From Alkalilimnicola sp. S0819 (GTDB lineage: Bacteria > Pseudomonadota > Gammaproteobacteria > Nitrococcales > WHIW01), in assembly GCF_009295635.1 (NCBI RefSeq), contig NZ_WHIW01000004.1, positions 204,192 to 268,191 of the forward strand: DNA of 64,000 nt, read 5' to 3'. Within the stretch, counting starts at the first letter, position 1; each line of letters starts with the position of its first letter. The translations under genes and the position numbers were made by a program. Below, one piece after another: positions 9,775 to 18,873 of this stretch. The notes under the pieces were generated by a model. The model made no database searches, had not been told where the DNA came from, and worked only from the letters and a program-made list of their open reading frames with translations.

Positions 9775-11031
9775 ATGCGCCTGCTCTATAGCCTGCTGCT
9801 CTATGCGCTGACGCCGCTGGTGTTGGCGCGCCTGCTGTGGCGCTCGCGGCGCGCCCCCGACTATCGTCGGCGTTGGGCGGAGCGTTTCGGCTTCGGCCCG
9901 CGTCCCGCCACGCCGCCCATCTGGCTGCATGCCGTCTCGGTGGGCGAATTCCAGGCGGCCCTGCCCCTGCTCAAGGCTCTACGCCGGTGTCATCCCGACA
10001 TTCCCCTGCTGGTTACCACCACCACGCCCACCGGCTCCCGCCGGGTGCGGGAAAGCTTTGGTGATCAGGTGCTGCACGGCTATCTGCCCTATGACCTGCC
10101 CGGTGCGGTGCGGCGTTTCCTGGGCCGGGCGCGGCCGCGGCTGGTGATCGTCATGGAAACCGAACTCTGGCCGAACCTGTTCCACCAGGTGCGCGGCAGG
10201 GATATTCCGCTGCTGCTGATCAATGCTCGGCTGTCGGCGCGCTCGGCGCGGGGCTATGCCCGGCTCGGGGCGCTGACCCGCCGCACTCTGGAGCAGGTGG
10301 ATTGGATCGCGGCCCAGGGCGCGTCGGATGCCGAGCGTCTGCGAGCGCTGGGCGCGCCGGCGGAGCGTGTGAGCGTGGTCGGCAACATCAAGTTCGAGCA
10401 GGAGATTCCCCAGGCGCTGCGCGCGCGGGGCGAGGCGCTGCGCGCACAACTGGGCGCCGATCGACCGGTGTGGGTGGCGGCCAGTACACACGCGGGGGAG
10501 GACGAGCAGTTGCTCGCCGCCCACCGCCGCGTGCGGGCGCGGCATCCGGCGTGTGCGCTGATTCTGGTGCCACGCCACCCGGAGCGCTTCGATGCCGTGG
10601 CTGCCCTGTGCGAGCGTCAGGGCTGGCGGCTCGCCCTGCGCAGTGCCGGCGCCCCGGACGAGAGTACCGAGGTGCTGCTGGGCGACAGCATGGGGGAGAT
10701 GCCGCTGTATTTCGCCGCCGCCGATCTCGCCTTCATGGGCGGCAGCCTGGTGTCGGTGGGCGGGCACAACCCGCTGGAGCCCGCCGCGCTTGGGCTGCCG
10801 GTGCTGAGCGGGCCGGCGGTATTCAACTTCCAGGAGATCATGGACGCCATGAGCGAGGCCGGCGCTTTGGAGCTGGTGGCGGATGAGGCGGCGCTCGCCG
10901 AGCGTGCCGCGTCTCTGCTGGGCGACAGGGATGTGGCGCGGGCCATGGGCCAGCGAGGCAGGGCCTTGTTGGCGCGCCATCGGGGGGTGCTGACGCAGCT
11001 GTTGCAGGCGGTGGAGGAGCGTCTGCGCTGA
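9775..11031 (+). CDS. waaA: 3-deoxy-D-manno-octulosonic acid (Kdo) transferase WaaA
   Basis: A 418-residue GT30 enzyme. A short N-terminal hydrophobic anchor (LLYSLLLYALTPLVLARLL) precedes the glycosyltransferase-B fold. Characteristic segments are VSVGEFQAALPLL near residue 50, VIVMETELWPNLF near 125, and FMGGSLVSVGGHNPLEPAA near 320, which is the donor-binding part. It transfers one or two Kdo residues from CMP-Kdo to lipid IVA at the inner membrane. The ATG lies one base after the hldD stop; the longer open frame upstream is overlap with hldD and is rejected. It completes the inner-core set with hldE and hldD. Confidence 0.96.
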   Translation: MRLLYSLLLYALTPLVLARLLWRSRRAPDYRRRWAERFGFGPRPATPPIWLHAVSVGEFQAALPLLKALRRCHPDIPLLVTTTTPTGSRRVRESFGDQVLHGYLPYDLPGAVRRFLGRARPRLVIVMETELWPNLFHQVRGRDIPLLLINARLSARSARGYARLGALTRRTLEQVDWIAAQGASDAERLRALGAPAERVSVVGNIKFEQEIPQALRARGEALRAQLGADRPVWVAASTHAGEDEQLLAAHRRVRARHPACALILVPRHPERFDAVAALCERQGWRLALRSAGAPDESTEVLLGDSMGEMPLYFAAADLAFMGGSLVSVGGHNPLEPAALGLPVLSGPAVFNFQEIMDAMSEAGALELVADEAALAERAASLLGDRDVARAMGQRGRALLARHRGVLTQLLQAVEERLR

Positions 11032-11043
11032 GCCCGGTCGAGC

Positions 11044-11370
11044 TCAGTAGCGGGGCACCCGTGGGTCGACTTCCCGTGACCAGGCGTCCATGCCGCCGGT
11101 AAGATTGTGTACGTCGGTGAAGCCGGCGTGGTCCACCAGAAACTCCGCCACGGTCAGGCTGCGCCCGCCGTGATGGCAGATCACCACCAGCGGCGCGCCG
11201 GTGCGCAGCTCATCCACCCGCCCCGGAATCTGTGCCATGGGGATGTGGGTGACGCCGGGCAGGCGGGCCTGCTCCAGCTCCCAGCCTTCGCGCACATCCA
11301 GCAACAGGGGCGCCTCGCCCTCGTCGATCATGCGCTTGAGCGCGGAAGGTTCCAGCTCACGGATGCTCAC
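11044..11370 (-). CDS. Single-domain rhodanese-like sulfurtransferase
   Basis: A 108-residue single rhodanese domain. It begins VSIRELEPSALKRMID, continues with LLLDVREGWELEQARLPG, and carries the active-site loop CHHGGRS with cysteine at about residue 65, which would take up the persulfide. The GTG start at 11370 is chosen because it overlaps the stop of the upstream methyltransferase gene as GTGA; the frame extends further but only over that gene. The size matches GlpE/PspE-like proteins. The sulfur donor and acceptor are unknown. Confidence 0.9.
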   Translation of the reverse strand: MSIRELEPSALKRMIDEGEAPLLLDVREGWELEQARLPGVTHIPMAQIPGRVDELRTGAPLVVICHHGGRSLTVAEFLVDHAGFTDVHNLTGGMDAWSREVDPRVPRY

Positions 11371-12029
11371 AGCGCGAACGCCAGCGTGCGGTGGGCGTTC
11401 GTGAGCGTCGGCACCCAGGTCTCGAACAGGCTCTCGGTGGCCCACTGATCCTCGCCCACGCGAGTGATCAGCAGCGCTTCCTGGATGGGCGTCTCGCCGA
11501 CCAGCAGCAACAGCCGGCCGCCCGGGGTCAGTGCCCGGTGAAAGCCCTGGTGCAGTTCGGGCAGGGCGCCGGTGACGGCGATCACATCGTATTGCTGGCC
11601 GTTGTCCCAGCCCTGGGCGGCGTCGGCATTGAGCAGTTGCACGCCCTCGATGCCGCGGGCCTTGAGGGTGGCCTCGGCCTGCCGGGTGAAGGCGGGGCGG
11701 ATGTCCACGCTGGTGACTTCGCCCGCCAGCTGCGCCAGGCAGGCGGCGAACCAGCCGCTGCCGGTGCCGATCTCCAGCGCCGTCTCGTGGGGCTGGGGAT
11801 TCAGCGCCTGCAGGATGCGGGCCTCCTGCTTCGGCTCCATCATCACCTCGCCCTCGCCCAGCGGGATCTGCACATCGCTGTAAGCGAGGTTCTTGTAGGC
11901 GGCGGGCACGAACAGGTGGCGGGCCTGCTCGCTGAATACGTCCAGCACTCGCGGATCCAGTACCTCCCAGGTGCGGATCTGCTGCTCTACCATATAAAAA
12001 CGCGCGCGATCGAAATCCAGCTCAGTCAT
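11367..12029 (-). CDS. Protein-L-isoaspartate O-methyltransferase family protein
   Basis: A 220-residue SAM-dependent methyltransferase. The ATG at 12029 begins MTELDFDRARFYMVEQQIRT, the usual start of this proteobacterial PCMT subgroup. The SAM-binding motif ALEIGTGSGWFAACLA is near residue 80, an acidic ribose-binding residue follows in VTSVDI, and Y-D-V-I-A-V-T-G-A is near 145. True Pcm repairs isoaspartyl residues. This shorter subgroup is often found beside a rhodanese gene as here, and its real substrate is less certain. It diverges from thiC and its riboswitch. Confidence 0.85.
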   Translation of the reverse strand: MTELDFDRARFYMVEQQIRTWEVLDPRVLDVFSEQARHLFVPAAYKNLAYSDVQIPLGEGEVMMEPKQEARILQALNPQPHETALEIGTGSGWFAACLAQLAGEVTSVDIRPAFTRQAEATLKARGIEGVQLLNADAAQGWDNGQQYDVIAVTGALPELHQGFHRALTPGGRLLLLVGETPIQEALLITRVGEDQWATESLFETWVPTLTNAHRTLAFAL

Positions 12030-12216
12030 GACTACCGTCCCGGGGAAAATATGGCCAGATGCTAAGCGTTTCGGCAGTTTTCGGCAAGTTGACGCCCCGT
12101 CCCGCGATGCCCGTGTTTGACAGCCTTCGCGCGGCCCGATAGCTTGCCTGAGCGCACGCTGGCGCGGGGGATTCAGAAGGTTCCTTCGCGCTCGTCGCGG
12201 ACAATTCGCATGTATT

Positions 12217-12301
12217 CGAAGCAGGGGTGCCGGCGCGGAATGCGCGGGCTGAGAGAGTCCCTTTGAACCTGACCCGGTTAGCACCGGCGTAGGGAGCTTC
12301 G
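12217..12301 (+). promoter_or_regulatory. TPP riboswitch (THI element) upstream of thiC
   Basis: A thiamine pyrophosphate aptamer is visible. The closing P1 stem is cgaagc (12217-12222) paired with gcttcg (12296-12301). The first conserved arm has GGGGTGC at 12224-12230 and GGCTGAGA at 12247-12254. The second arm begins with CCTTTGAACCTGA at 12260-12272 and ends with the near-invariant GCGTAGGGA at 12287-12295. About 80 bases separate the aptamer from the thiC ATG. I see no clear T-tract terminator there, so control of translation or Rho access is more likely than intrinsic termination. It should repress thiC when TPP is abundant. Confidence 0.95.
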
Positions 12302-12376
12302 GCGCGCTCAAGGTGCGTCAGCCCTCCGCCCTGCGCGGCCTCTCGGCCGTGGCTAACCGCCCGACCCGGAGGATGA

Positions 12377-14257
<1,881 letters not shown>

Positions 14258-14267
14258 GCGGTGTGTA

Positions 14268-14645
14268 TCAGGCGTTCGGGGGCTGGGCGGTGTCGGCGGT
14301 GGCCGCCGGCGCCTCCCCCGTTGCCTCCGGGCGCGGTTGCAGCCACAGGCTGATCAGCATCGGGCCCAGCTGCCGCAGGGCCAAGGTGGCCGCCAGGGCC
14401 AGGGGGCCGGTCTTCGGTTCCCTGGGCTCGGTGGTTTCGGTTTCCCGGCCTTTGGCCGGCGGGCCTTGCCCACGCATGCGCCCGAGCAGGAAGCCGGCGC
14501 CGGCCGCCAGCGCCAGTGCTTCCGGGCGAGCCGCCTGACGAAGCAGGGCATGTCCGGCCCCGGACAGATGGGCCCCCAGGGCGCGACGTCTCGCCAGCGC
14601 CTGGGCCTGGCGCTCAGCGATGGCTTGTTTCAGTGCGCGCTGCAT
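14268..14645 (-). CDS. Small hypothetical protein, YqjK-like
   Basis: A 125-residue protein starting inside the end of the upstream YqjE-like gene (32 nt overlap). The first 45 residues are basic and helical (QRALKQAIAERQAQALARRR), then comes a short Ala/Gly-rich hydrophobic stretch near residues 45-55, and a second at about 82-102. The tail is low-complexity Ala/Pro/Thr. It occupies the position of yqjK in the yqjD-yqjE-yqjK set of enterobacteria, but similarity is only in layout and composition. The function is unknown; an inner-membrane association is inferred from the hydrophobic segments. It converges on thiC. Confidence 0.6.
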   Translation of the reverse strand: MQRALKQAIAERQAQALARRRALGAHLSGAGHALLRQAARPEALALAAGAGFLLGRMRGQGPPAKGRETETTEPREPKTGPLALAATLALRQLGPMLISLWLQPRPEATGEAPAATADTAQPPNA

Positions 14646-15045
14646 TGCCCTCTCCGCGCAGGGCCTGTCGCAGGCCCTGAAAACCGAGCTGCCGAGCGCG
14701 ACCGCGTATGCCCCGCAGGCACAGGGCGCCCAGCAGCAGATTGGCCAGGGTCACCCCCACGAGGCCAAGATCCAGCGGCCAGCCCAGGCGCGCCATGGCG
14801 AAGGCCGCGGCGATCTGCAAGCCAAGCCAGGCGGCCATCAGCACGAAGGCCAGGCAGATCGCCAGCACCAGGATGCCGACCAGGCTGTGGCCGGCAAGGC
14901 GCGCCTCCAGCGCCGCCAGCGCCAGGTAGTCGTCCACCAGCCCGCGAGCTGAAGCCAGGGCCTCGGCCAGGTTGTCCCCCAGGCCTTCGTCCTGCGCCGC
15001 CGCCTCCGGCTCGTCGGGCTCGTGGGCTGCGTGTTCCGCCGTCAC
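14614..15045 (-). CDS. Phage-holin-like / YqjE family membrane protein
   Basis: A 143-residue protein with an acidic N-terminus (EHAAHEPDEPEAAAQDE), an amphipathic segment around residues 25-50 (ASARGLVDDYLALAALEARLAG), and two transmembrane helices at about residues 53-80 and 85-112. This is the layout of the YqjE/Phage_holin_3_6 family, small membrane proteins usually encoded with a DUF883 protein. It starts 4 nt after the DUF883 stop and overlaps the next gene, so the three are one operon. The cellular role is not established; the holin name reflects topology only. Confidence 0.78.
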   Translation of the reverse strand: MTAEHAAHEPDEPEAAAQDEGLGDNLAEALASARGLVDDYLALAALEARLAGHSLVGILVLAICLAFVLMAAWLGLQIAAAFAMARLGWPLDLGLVGVTLANLLLGALCLRGIRGRARQLGFQGLRQALRGEGNAARTETSHR

Positions 15046-15049
15046 GTGT

Positions 15050-15319
15050 TCAGCGGCGGCGGGTCAGGGTGGCGAGCAGGAAGCCCGCGGCGGCGGCGAT
15101 CCCCAGGCTTTGCAGGGGCTTTTCCCGCACATAGCTGCAGGCCTGGGCCATCAGGTCCTGGCCCCGTGCCTCGGCATACCGGGAGCCGCTGCGCAGGCCT
15201 TCCTCGGCGCGCCCGCCCTGGACGCTGAGCCGGTCGATCGCCTCGTGGGCGGCGCGGGCGGCCCGGTCGGTGATGGGGGTTTCGCCCTGTTTGGTGTTGG
15301 TGTCGTTGGGTTCGGCCAT
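15050..15319 (-). CDS. DUF883 / ElaB-YqjD family protein
   Basis: An 89-residue protein. The ATG at 15319 follows AAGGAG by six bases; the longer frame upstream is not needed. A hydrophilic helical body is followed by the family end: YVREKPLQSLGIAAAAGFLLATLTRRR, in which a membrane anchor finishes with an R-R-R tail (written here as adjacent segments). ElaB, YqjD and YgaM in E. coli are C-tail-anchored inner-membrane proteins that bind ribosomes in stationary phase; that role is known for the family, not shown here. First gene of a three-gene operon with the YqjE- and YqjK-like genes. Confidence 0.85.
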   Translation of the reverse strand: MAEPNDTNTKQGETPITDRAARAAHEAIDRLSVQGGRAEEGLRSGSRYAEARGQDLMAQACSYVREKPLQSLGIAAAAGFLLATLTRRR

Positions 15320-15393
15320 GGTCGACTCCTTCGTTGGGATGTTCTCGGTCCTTCTCGCCAACTCAATGTAGCATCGCCGCGCGCGGCCCGCCC

Positions 15394-16767
15394 TCAGCGG
15401 ACCAGCATGAACAGCGCGCCCTCGCCCCGGCGCAGGTGGAACAGCAGCTGCGCCGCCTCGCGCACGGCGGTGCGGAACTCCTGCAGATTGTTCACCGGTC
15501 GGCGGTTCACCGACAGGATGACATCGCCGGGGCGCAGCCCGGCGCGGGCCGCCGCACTGCCGGGCTCCACGTTCTCCACACCCACGCGCAGGGCCTGGCG
15601 GCCGTTGCTCAGCCGCACCTCCACTTCGGCGAAGCTTGCGCCCTGCAGCTGCGGCGGCAGGCCCGGTACCTCGCTGGAGGGTACCGAGGCCTCGCGCAGC
15701 TCGGTGCTCACTTCGCGGCGCTCGCCGTCGCGCAGATAACGTAGCCTCACCCGGTCGCCGATGCGCAGCAGCCCGATGCGGTTGCGCAGCGCAGCGGCAT
15801 CGCTCACCGGGTCGCCATTGACTGCGATGATGATGTCGCCCGCTTCCAGCCCGGCCTCCGCGGCGGCGGATCCGGGGGCCACTTCCGTGACCACCACGCC
15901 ATCGCGGGTGTCCAGTTCGAAGGCCTGGGCCAGCCCCGGGGTGAGGTCCTGGATCGCCACCCCCAGGCGGCCGCGACGCACCTCCCCGTGCTCCACCAGC
16001 TGTGCTACCACGGTGCGCATCATGTGCACGGGAATGGCGAAGCCGATGCCGACATTGCCACCGGCGGGGCTGATGATGGCGGTGTTGATGCCCACCAGTT
16101 GCCCGCGCAGGTCCACCAGTGCGCCGCCGGAGTTGCCCGGGTTGATGGAGGCGTCGGTCTGGATGAAGTCCTCATAGCCCTCTATGCCCAGCCCGGTGCG
16201 CCCCAGGGCGCTGACAATGCCGGAGGTGACGGTCTGCCCCAGGCCGAAGGGGTTGCCGATGGCGACCACGAAATCCCCCACCTGCAGATCCCGGGAGCGC
16301 CCCACGGATACTTGCGTGAGCCCCGTCGCGTCCACTCGGATCACCGCCAGGTCCGTTTCCGGGTCGCTGCCCACCAGCTCGGCCTGCAGTTCACGTCCAT
16401 CCCGCAGGGTGACCACGATCTCCTCGGCTTCGCGAATTACGTGGTGGTTGGTGACGATATGGCCTTGCTCGGCGTCGATTACCACCCCCGAGCCCAGGCT
16501 CTGGGTGCGTCGCTCTCGGGGTTGCTCGGGAACATCGAAGAAGCGCCGGAAGAAGGGGTCCTGCAGCAGGGGGTTCTGTCGTATGCGCACCTTGCCGCTG
16601 GTGGCGATGTTCACCACCGCCGGGGTGACGCGTTCGAGCATGGGCGCGAGGGTGGGCAGCGTTTGACCGTCCACCTGCTGGGGCAGGGCGGCGGTGGCGG
16701 GCAGCGCGCCCAGCGTGAGCAGAATCAGCAGGGCGTAGGCCCCAAGAGACGTGGCGTATGCGCGCAT
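15394..16767 (-). CDS. Periplasmic Deg/HtrA-family serine protease
   Basis: A 457-residue DegP/DegQ/MucD-type protease-chaperone. The start at 16767 is preceded by GGAGG and leads directly into a signal peptide (about residues 1-26, ending ATAA). The trypsin-like domain carries the triad His109 (TNHHV), Asp139 (DPETDLAV) and Ser213 (GNSGGA). Two PDZ domains follow (about 265-350 and 370-450) with [18 protein letters not shown] and [15 protein letters not shown]. It degrades or refolds damaged envelope proteins. It lies downstream of hsp20 on the same strand, with an inverted repeat between them. Confidence 0.95.
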   Translation of the reverse strand: MRAYATSLGAYALLILLTLGALPATAALPQQVDGQTLPTLAPMLERVTPAVVNIATSGKVRIRQNPLLQDPFFRRFFDVPEQPRERRTQSLGSGVVIDAEQGHIVTNHHVIREAEEIVVTLRDGRELQAELVGSDPETDLAVIRVDATGLTQVSVGRSRDLQVGDFVVAIGNPFGLGQTVTSGIVSALGRTGLGIEGYEDFIQTDASINPGNSGGALVDLRGQLVGINTAIISPAGGNVGIGFAIPVHMMRTVVAQLVEHGEVRRGRLGVAIQDLTPGLAQAFELDTRDGVVVTEVAPGSAAAEAGLEAGDIIIAVNGDPVSDAAALRNRIGLLRIGDRVRLRYLRDGERREVSTELREASVPSSEVPGLPPQLQGASFAEVEVRLSNGRQALRVGVENVEPGSAAARAGLRPGDVILSVNRRPVNNLQEFRTAVREAAQLLFHLRRGEGALFMLVR

Positions 16768-16792
16768 GCAGATGAGCCTCCGGTGAAACAGG

Positions 16793-16833
16793 CTGTAGGA
16801 GCGGCTCACGGCCGCCGCGAGCCGCTCCTACAG
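16793..16833. repeat. REP-like palindrome between hsp20 and the Deg protease gene
   Basis: A perfect inverted repeat: a 15-base arm (CTGTAGGAGCGGCTC at 16793-16807), an 11-base spacer, and its exact complement (16819-16833). The arm resembles the GTAGGAGCGGCT core of repetitive extragenic palindromes scattered in pseudomonad and xanthomonad genomes. It has no T-tract, so it is a poor intrinsic terminator. It could protect mRNA 3' ends of hsp20 or act as a target of a REP-associated transposase. It is the only copy I noticed in this window. Confidence 0.75.
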
Positions 16834-16911
16834 GCGCGGTATCGGGTTTTTTTGGTGTTCCCGGACATAGACCGAAGGGCCGGAACGGAAGTTCCGCCCC
16901 GGCCTTGTCGT

Positions 16912-17349
16912 TCAGCTCTGCACCTCGATGCGCCGCGGCTGCAGCTTTTCCTGCTTGGGGATGCTGATCTCCAGGACGCCGTTCTTGCTGCTGGCGGCGA
17001 TTCGATCGGCATCCGCCGTATCCGGCAGGGTGAAGCGGCGGTAGAAGCGGCCGCGGCTGCGTTCCACCCGCTTGAAACCGGGCGCGGGTTCGCTTTTCTC
17101 TTCGCTATAGCGGCTGCCCTGGATGCTCAGTACACCGTTCTCCATGCTGATATCGATGTCCTTGGGTTCCACGCCGGGCAGATCGGCGCAGAGCAGATAG
17201 CGTCCTTCCTCCTCGCGAATATCCACCGGCGGGACCCAATCGGCGGTGGCGAGGCTGCCGTCGCCGTCCGTCCGCTGGTCGTGCAAGCGGATCAGTTCGT
17301 TGCTCAACTGGTTCAACAGGCTCCACGGTTCGTGACGATACAAGGCCAT
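16912..17349 (-). CDS. Small heat shock protein, Hsp20 (alpha-crystallin) family
   Basis: A 145-residue chaperone. The start at 17349 is preceded by CAGGAGG; upstream codons in the open frame overlap the promoter and are rejected. The alpha-crystallin domain runs from about residue 38 (WVPPVDIREEEGRYLL) to 140. It contains VEPKDIDISMENGVLSIQG, the family signature F-x-R-x-F-x-L-P in RFYRRFTLPD near 113, and the A-x-x-x-NGVLEI-x-IPK strand near 123-140. It ends with a basic tail (RRIEVQS). It holds unfolding proteins for refolding by DnaK. The upstream promoter overlaps a perfect CIRCE operator, so HrcA control is very likely. Confidence 0.96.
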   Translation of the reverse strand: MALYRHEPWSLLNQLSNELIRLHDQRTDGDGSLATADWVPPVDIREEEGRYLLCADLPGVEPKDIDISMENGVLSIQGSRYSEEKSEPAPGFKRVERSRGRFYRRFTLPDTADADRIAASSKNGVLEISIPKQEKLQPRRIEVQS

Positions 17350-17395
17350 GATGCGCCTCCTGTTAGTTGCTTCATACGAGTTGATCGGAGCTGTT

Positions 17396-17424
17396 TTTAT
17401 AGCCAAGTTAGCACTCCAATGCAA
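17396..17424 (-). promoter_or_regulatory. Sigma-70-type promoter of hsp20
   Basis: On the minus strand TTGCAT (17424-17419) and TATAAA (17401-17396) are separated by exactly 17 bases, a standard vegetative promoter layout. The -35 box lies inside the CIRCE spacer, and most of the -35/-10 spacer is covered by one CIRCE arm. HrcA binding would therefore block RNA polymerase directly. The untranslated leader would be about 40 nt. Confidence 0.8.
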
Positions 17425-17434
17425 GGAGTGCTAA
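17408..17434. promoter_or_regulatory. CIRCE operator (HrcA binding site)
   Basis: An exact match to the CIRCE consensus: TTAGCACTC at 17408-17416, nine bases, then GAGTGCTAA at 17426-17434. All 18 consensus positions match. It lies between the divergent hsp20 and rpmB genes and overlaps the hsp20 promoter, leaving 41 bp to the rpmB -35 box. CIRCE is bound by HrcA and derepressed on heat shock. hrcA itself is not in the window. In gammaproteobacteria HrcA/CIRCE is patchy and usually controls groESL, so an Hsp20 target is notable. Confidence 0.95.
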
Positions 17435-17475
17435 GTCTGACAATGCCGGTTTGGGGCCCTTTTGTTCGCGTTTTC

Positions 17476-17504
17476 TTGATCGCCCCGGGGCTTGCTGGTA
17501 TAAA
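17476..17504 (+). promoter_or_regulatory. Sigma-70-type promoter of rpmB-rpmG
   Basis: TTGATC (17476-17481) and TATAAA (17499-17504) are spaced by 17 bases, followed by a GC-rich discriminator (GTCCGCCC) as expected for a stringently controlled ribosomal protein promoter. The leader to the rpmB ATG would be about 65 nt. Confidence 0.72.
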
Positions 17505-17575
17505 GTCCGCCCTCTGCGCGTCTCAATTTCGAGGCGGCCGGCCCAGGCCCAGGAATATTTTAGGAGGCAGTTCCC

Positions 17576-17812
17576 ATGTCCAAGGTCTGCCAGGTGACGG
17601 GTAAGCGCCCGACCACCGGGAATAACGTTTCTCACGCGAACAACAAGACGCGTCGTCGCTTCTTGCCGAATCTGCAGTACCACCGCTTCTGGGTGGAGAG
17701 CGAGAACCGCTGGGTGCGCCTGCGCGTCTCCGGCAAGGGTATGCGCACCATCGACAAGCTCGGCATCGACGCCGTGCTGGCCGATATGCGTGCCCGCGGC
17801 GAGAAGTTCTAG
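17576..17812 (+). CDS. rpmB: 50S ribosomal protein L28
   Basis: A 78-residue protein, the usual bacterial L28 length. It begins [16 protein letters not shown], continues with [16 protein letters not shown], and ends with a basic helical part. The ATG follows TAGGAGG. It has no zinc-binding CxxC pairs (C-minus type). Co-transcribed with rpmG 13 nt downstream, the normal gammaproteobacterial order. Confidence 0.98.
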   Translation: MSKVCQVTGKRPTTGNNVSHANNKTRRRFLPNLQYHRFWVESENRWVRLRVSGKGMRTIDKLGIDAVLADMRARGEKF

Positions 17813-17825
17813 GGAGTAGCCGATC

Positions 17826-17981
17826 ATGCGTGACAAGATCAAACTGGTTTCCAGTGCCGGCACCGGCCACTTCTACACCACCGACAAGAACAAGCGGAAC
17901 ACGCCGCACAAGCTCGAGTTCAAGAAGTTCGACCCGGTGGTGCGCAAGCACGTGACCTACAAGGAAGCCAAGATCAAGTAA
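17826..17981 (+). CDS. rpmG: 50S ribosomal protein L33
   Basis: A 51-residue protein beginning [18 protein letters not shown] and ending YKEAKIK, full length for proteobacterial L33. It lacks the zinc-binding cysteines (C-minus form). TAGGGAG precedes the ATG at an ordinary distance. Second gene of the rpmBG operon, followed by an intrinsic terminator. Confidence 0.98.
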   Translation: MRDKIKLVSSAGTGHFYTTDKNKRNTPHKLEFKKFDPVVRKHVTYKEAKIK

Positions 17982-18003
17982 GCCTTGATCGCGGTTTTCG
18001 GAA

Positions 18004-18029
18004 AAGGCCCGCGACGTGCGGGCTTTTTT
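18004..18029 (+). terminator. Intrinsic terminator after rpmG
   Basis: GCCCGC (18007-18012) and GCGGGC (18018-18023) form a 6-bp GC stem with a 5-base loop, extended by A-T pairs at the base, and followed by six T residues (18024-18029). It ends the rpmBG transcript just ahead of the InaA-like gene. Confidence 0.9.
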
Positions 18030-18057
18030 GTATCTGTCGAAACGGGGGCTGGCGGAG

Positions 18058-18843
18058 ATGGTGGAAGACTGGGCCGGCACGGCCGACGCCGCAGCCCTGC
18101 GTGCCTCGGGGCTTGATCGCTTCGCCGCCTTTTGGGAGCTGCCCCGGGACTGGTTCGAAGCGCCCAATCGGCGCGGTGCCGGTTGGAGCGGTGTCAGCCG
18201 ACATGTGCTGAGCGGGGAGATGGCGATATTCCTCAAGCGTCAGCAAGACTACCTCGTCGACCGGCCCCTGGCTCGCCTGCGCGGCCTGACGACCTTTCGC
18301 GCCGAATGGCGCAATCTCCGCCGTCTGCAATTGCTGGGTATCCCCACCGCGCCGCTGCTCTACTTCGGCCTTCGCAAGGAGGCGGGCCGTTGGCGCGCGC
18401 TGCTGGTGCTGCGGGAGCTGGATGGCTATCGCTCGCTGGAGGCGCTGATGGCGGCCTGGCGGGAGGGCGAGCTGGATCGGGCGCAGGCCGCCCGCCTCGC
18501 CGATGCGCTGGCCATTTTGCTTGGCCGCCTGCACAAGGCGCGGTTGTGCTTCAACGCGCTCTATCCCAAGCATATTTACGTGCACGCGGGCTGGTTGGCG
18601 CAGGGGCGCGGTGAAGAGCCGGCTCTGCGGCTGATTGATCTGGAGCGGGTTCGCTGGCGCCCGACCCGTCGGGCCTGCGTGCTGGAAGATATCGAAAAAC
18701 TCAACCGCCATTGCGAGGCGCTGCCCCGCGGTTTGCGTCTGCGATTCTTCAAGGCCTACCGGGGTGTGGAGCGTTTGGGCGGGAGTGACAAGCGCCTGTT
18801 GCGTGCGCTGCTGCGAAAGACCGCGCGCAAGCGCAAGGCCTGA
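18058..18843 (+). CDS. InaA/WaaP-type lipopolysaccharide kinase family protein
   Basis: A 261-residue protein when started at the ATG at 18058, which follows GGCGGAG closely. The open frame extends to a GTG at 18016, inside the rpmG terminator hairpin, so that start is unlikely. The kinase-like fold shows VFL-like lysine strand AIFLKRQQDY near residue 60, TTFRAEWRNLRRLQLLGIPTA near 85, the degenerate catalytic loop FNALYPKHIYVH near 170 and the metal site RLIDLERVR near 200. This matches the InaA/Kdo-WaaP kinase family. K-H in place of H-G-D may mean altered chemistry, as in InaA. A role in LPS modification or stress is inferred from family. Confidence 0.83.
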   Translation: MVEDWAGTADAAALRASGLDRFAAFWELPRDWFEAPNRRGAGWSGVSRHVLSGEMAIFLKRQQDYLVDRPLARLRGLTTFRAEWRNLRRLQLLGIPTAPLLYFGLRKEAGRWRALLVLRELDGYRSLEALMAAWREGELDRAQAARLADALAILLGRLHKARLCFNALYPKHIYVHAGWLAQGRGEEPALRLIDLERVRWRPTRRACVLEDIEKLNRHCEALPRGLRLRFFKAYRGVERLGGSDKRLLRALLRKTARKRKA

Positions 18844-18873
18844 CCCTCGGGCGGCCAGGCCCCTGGGGTGGGC

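Noticed and set aside
14614..15045. A prophage remnant, from the holin-like protein
   Set aside because: The YqjD-YqjE-YqjK type neighbours show a normal chromosomal envelope operon; no other phage gene is near.
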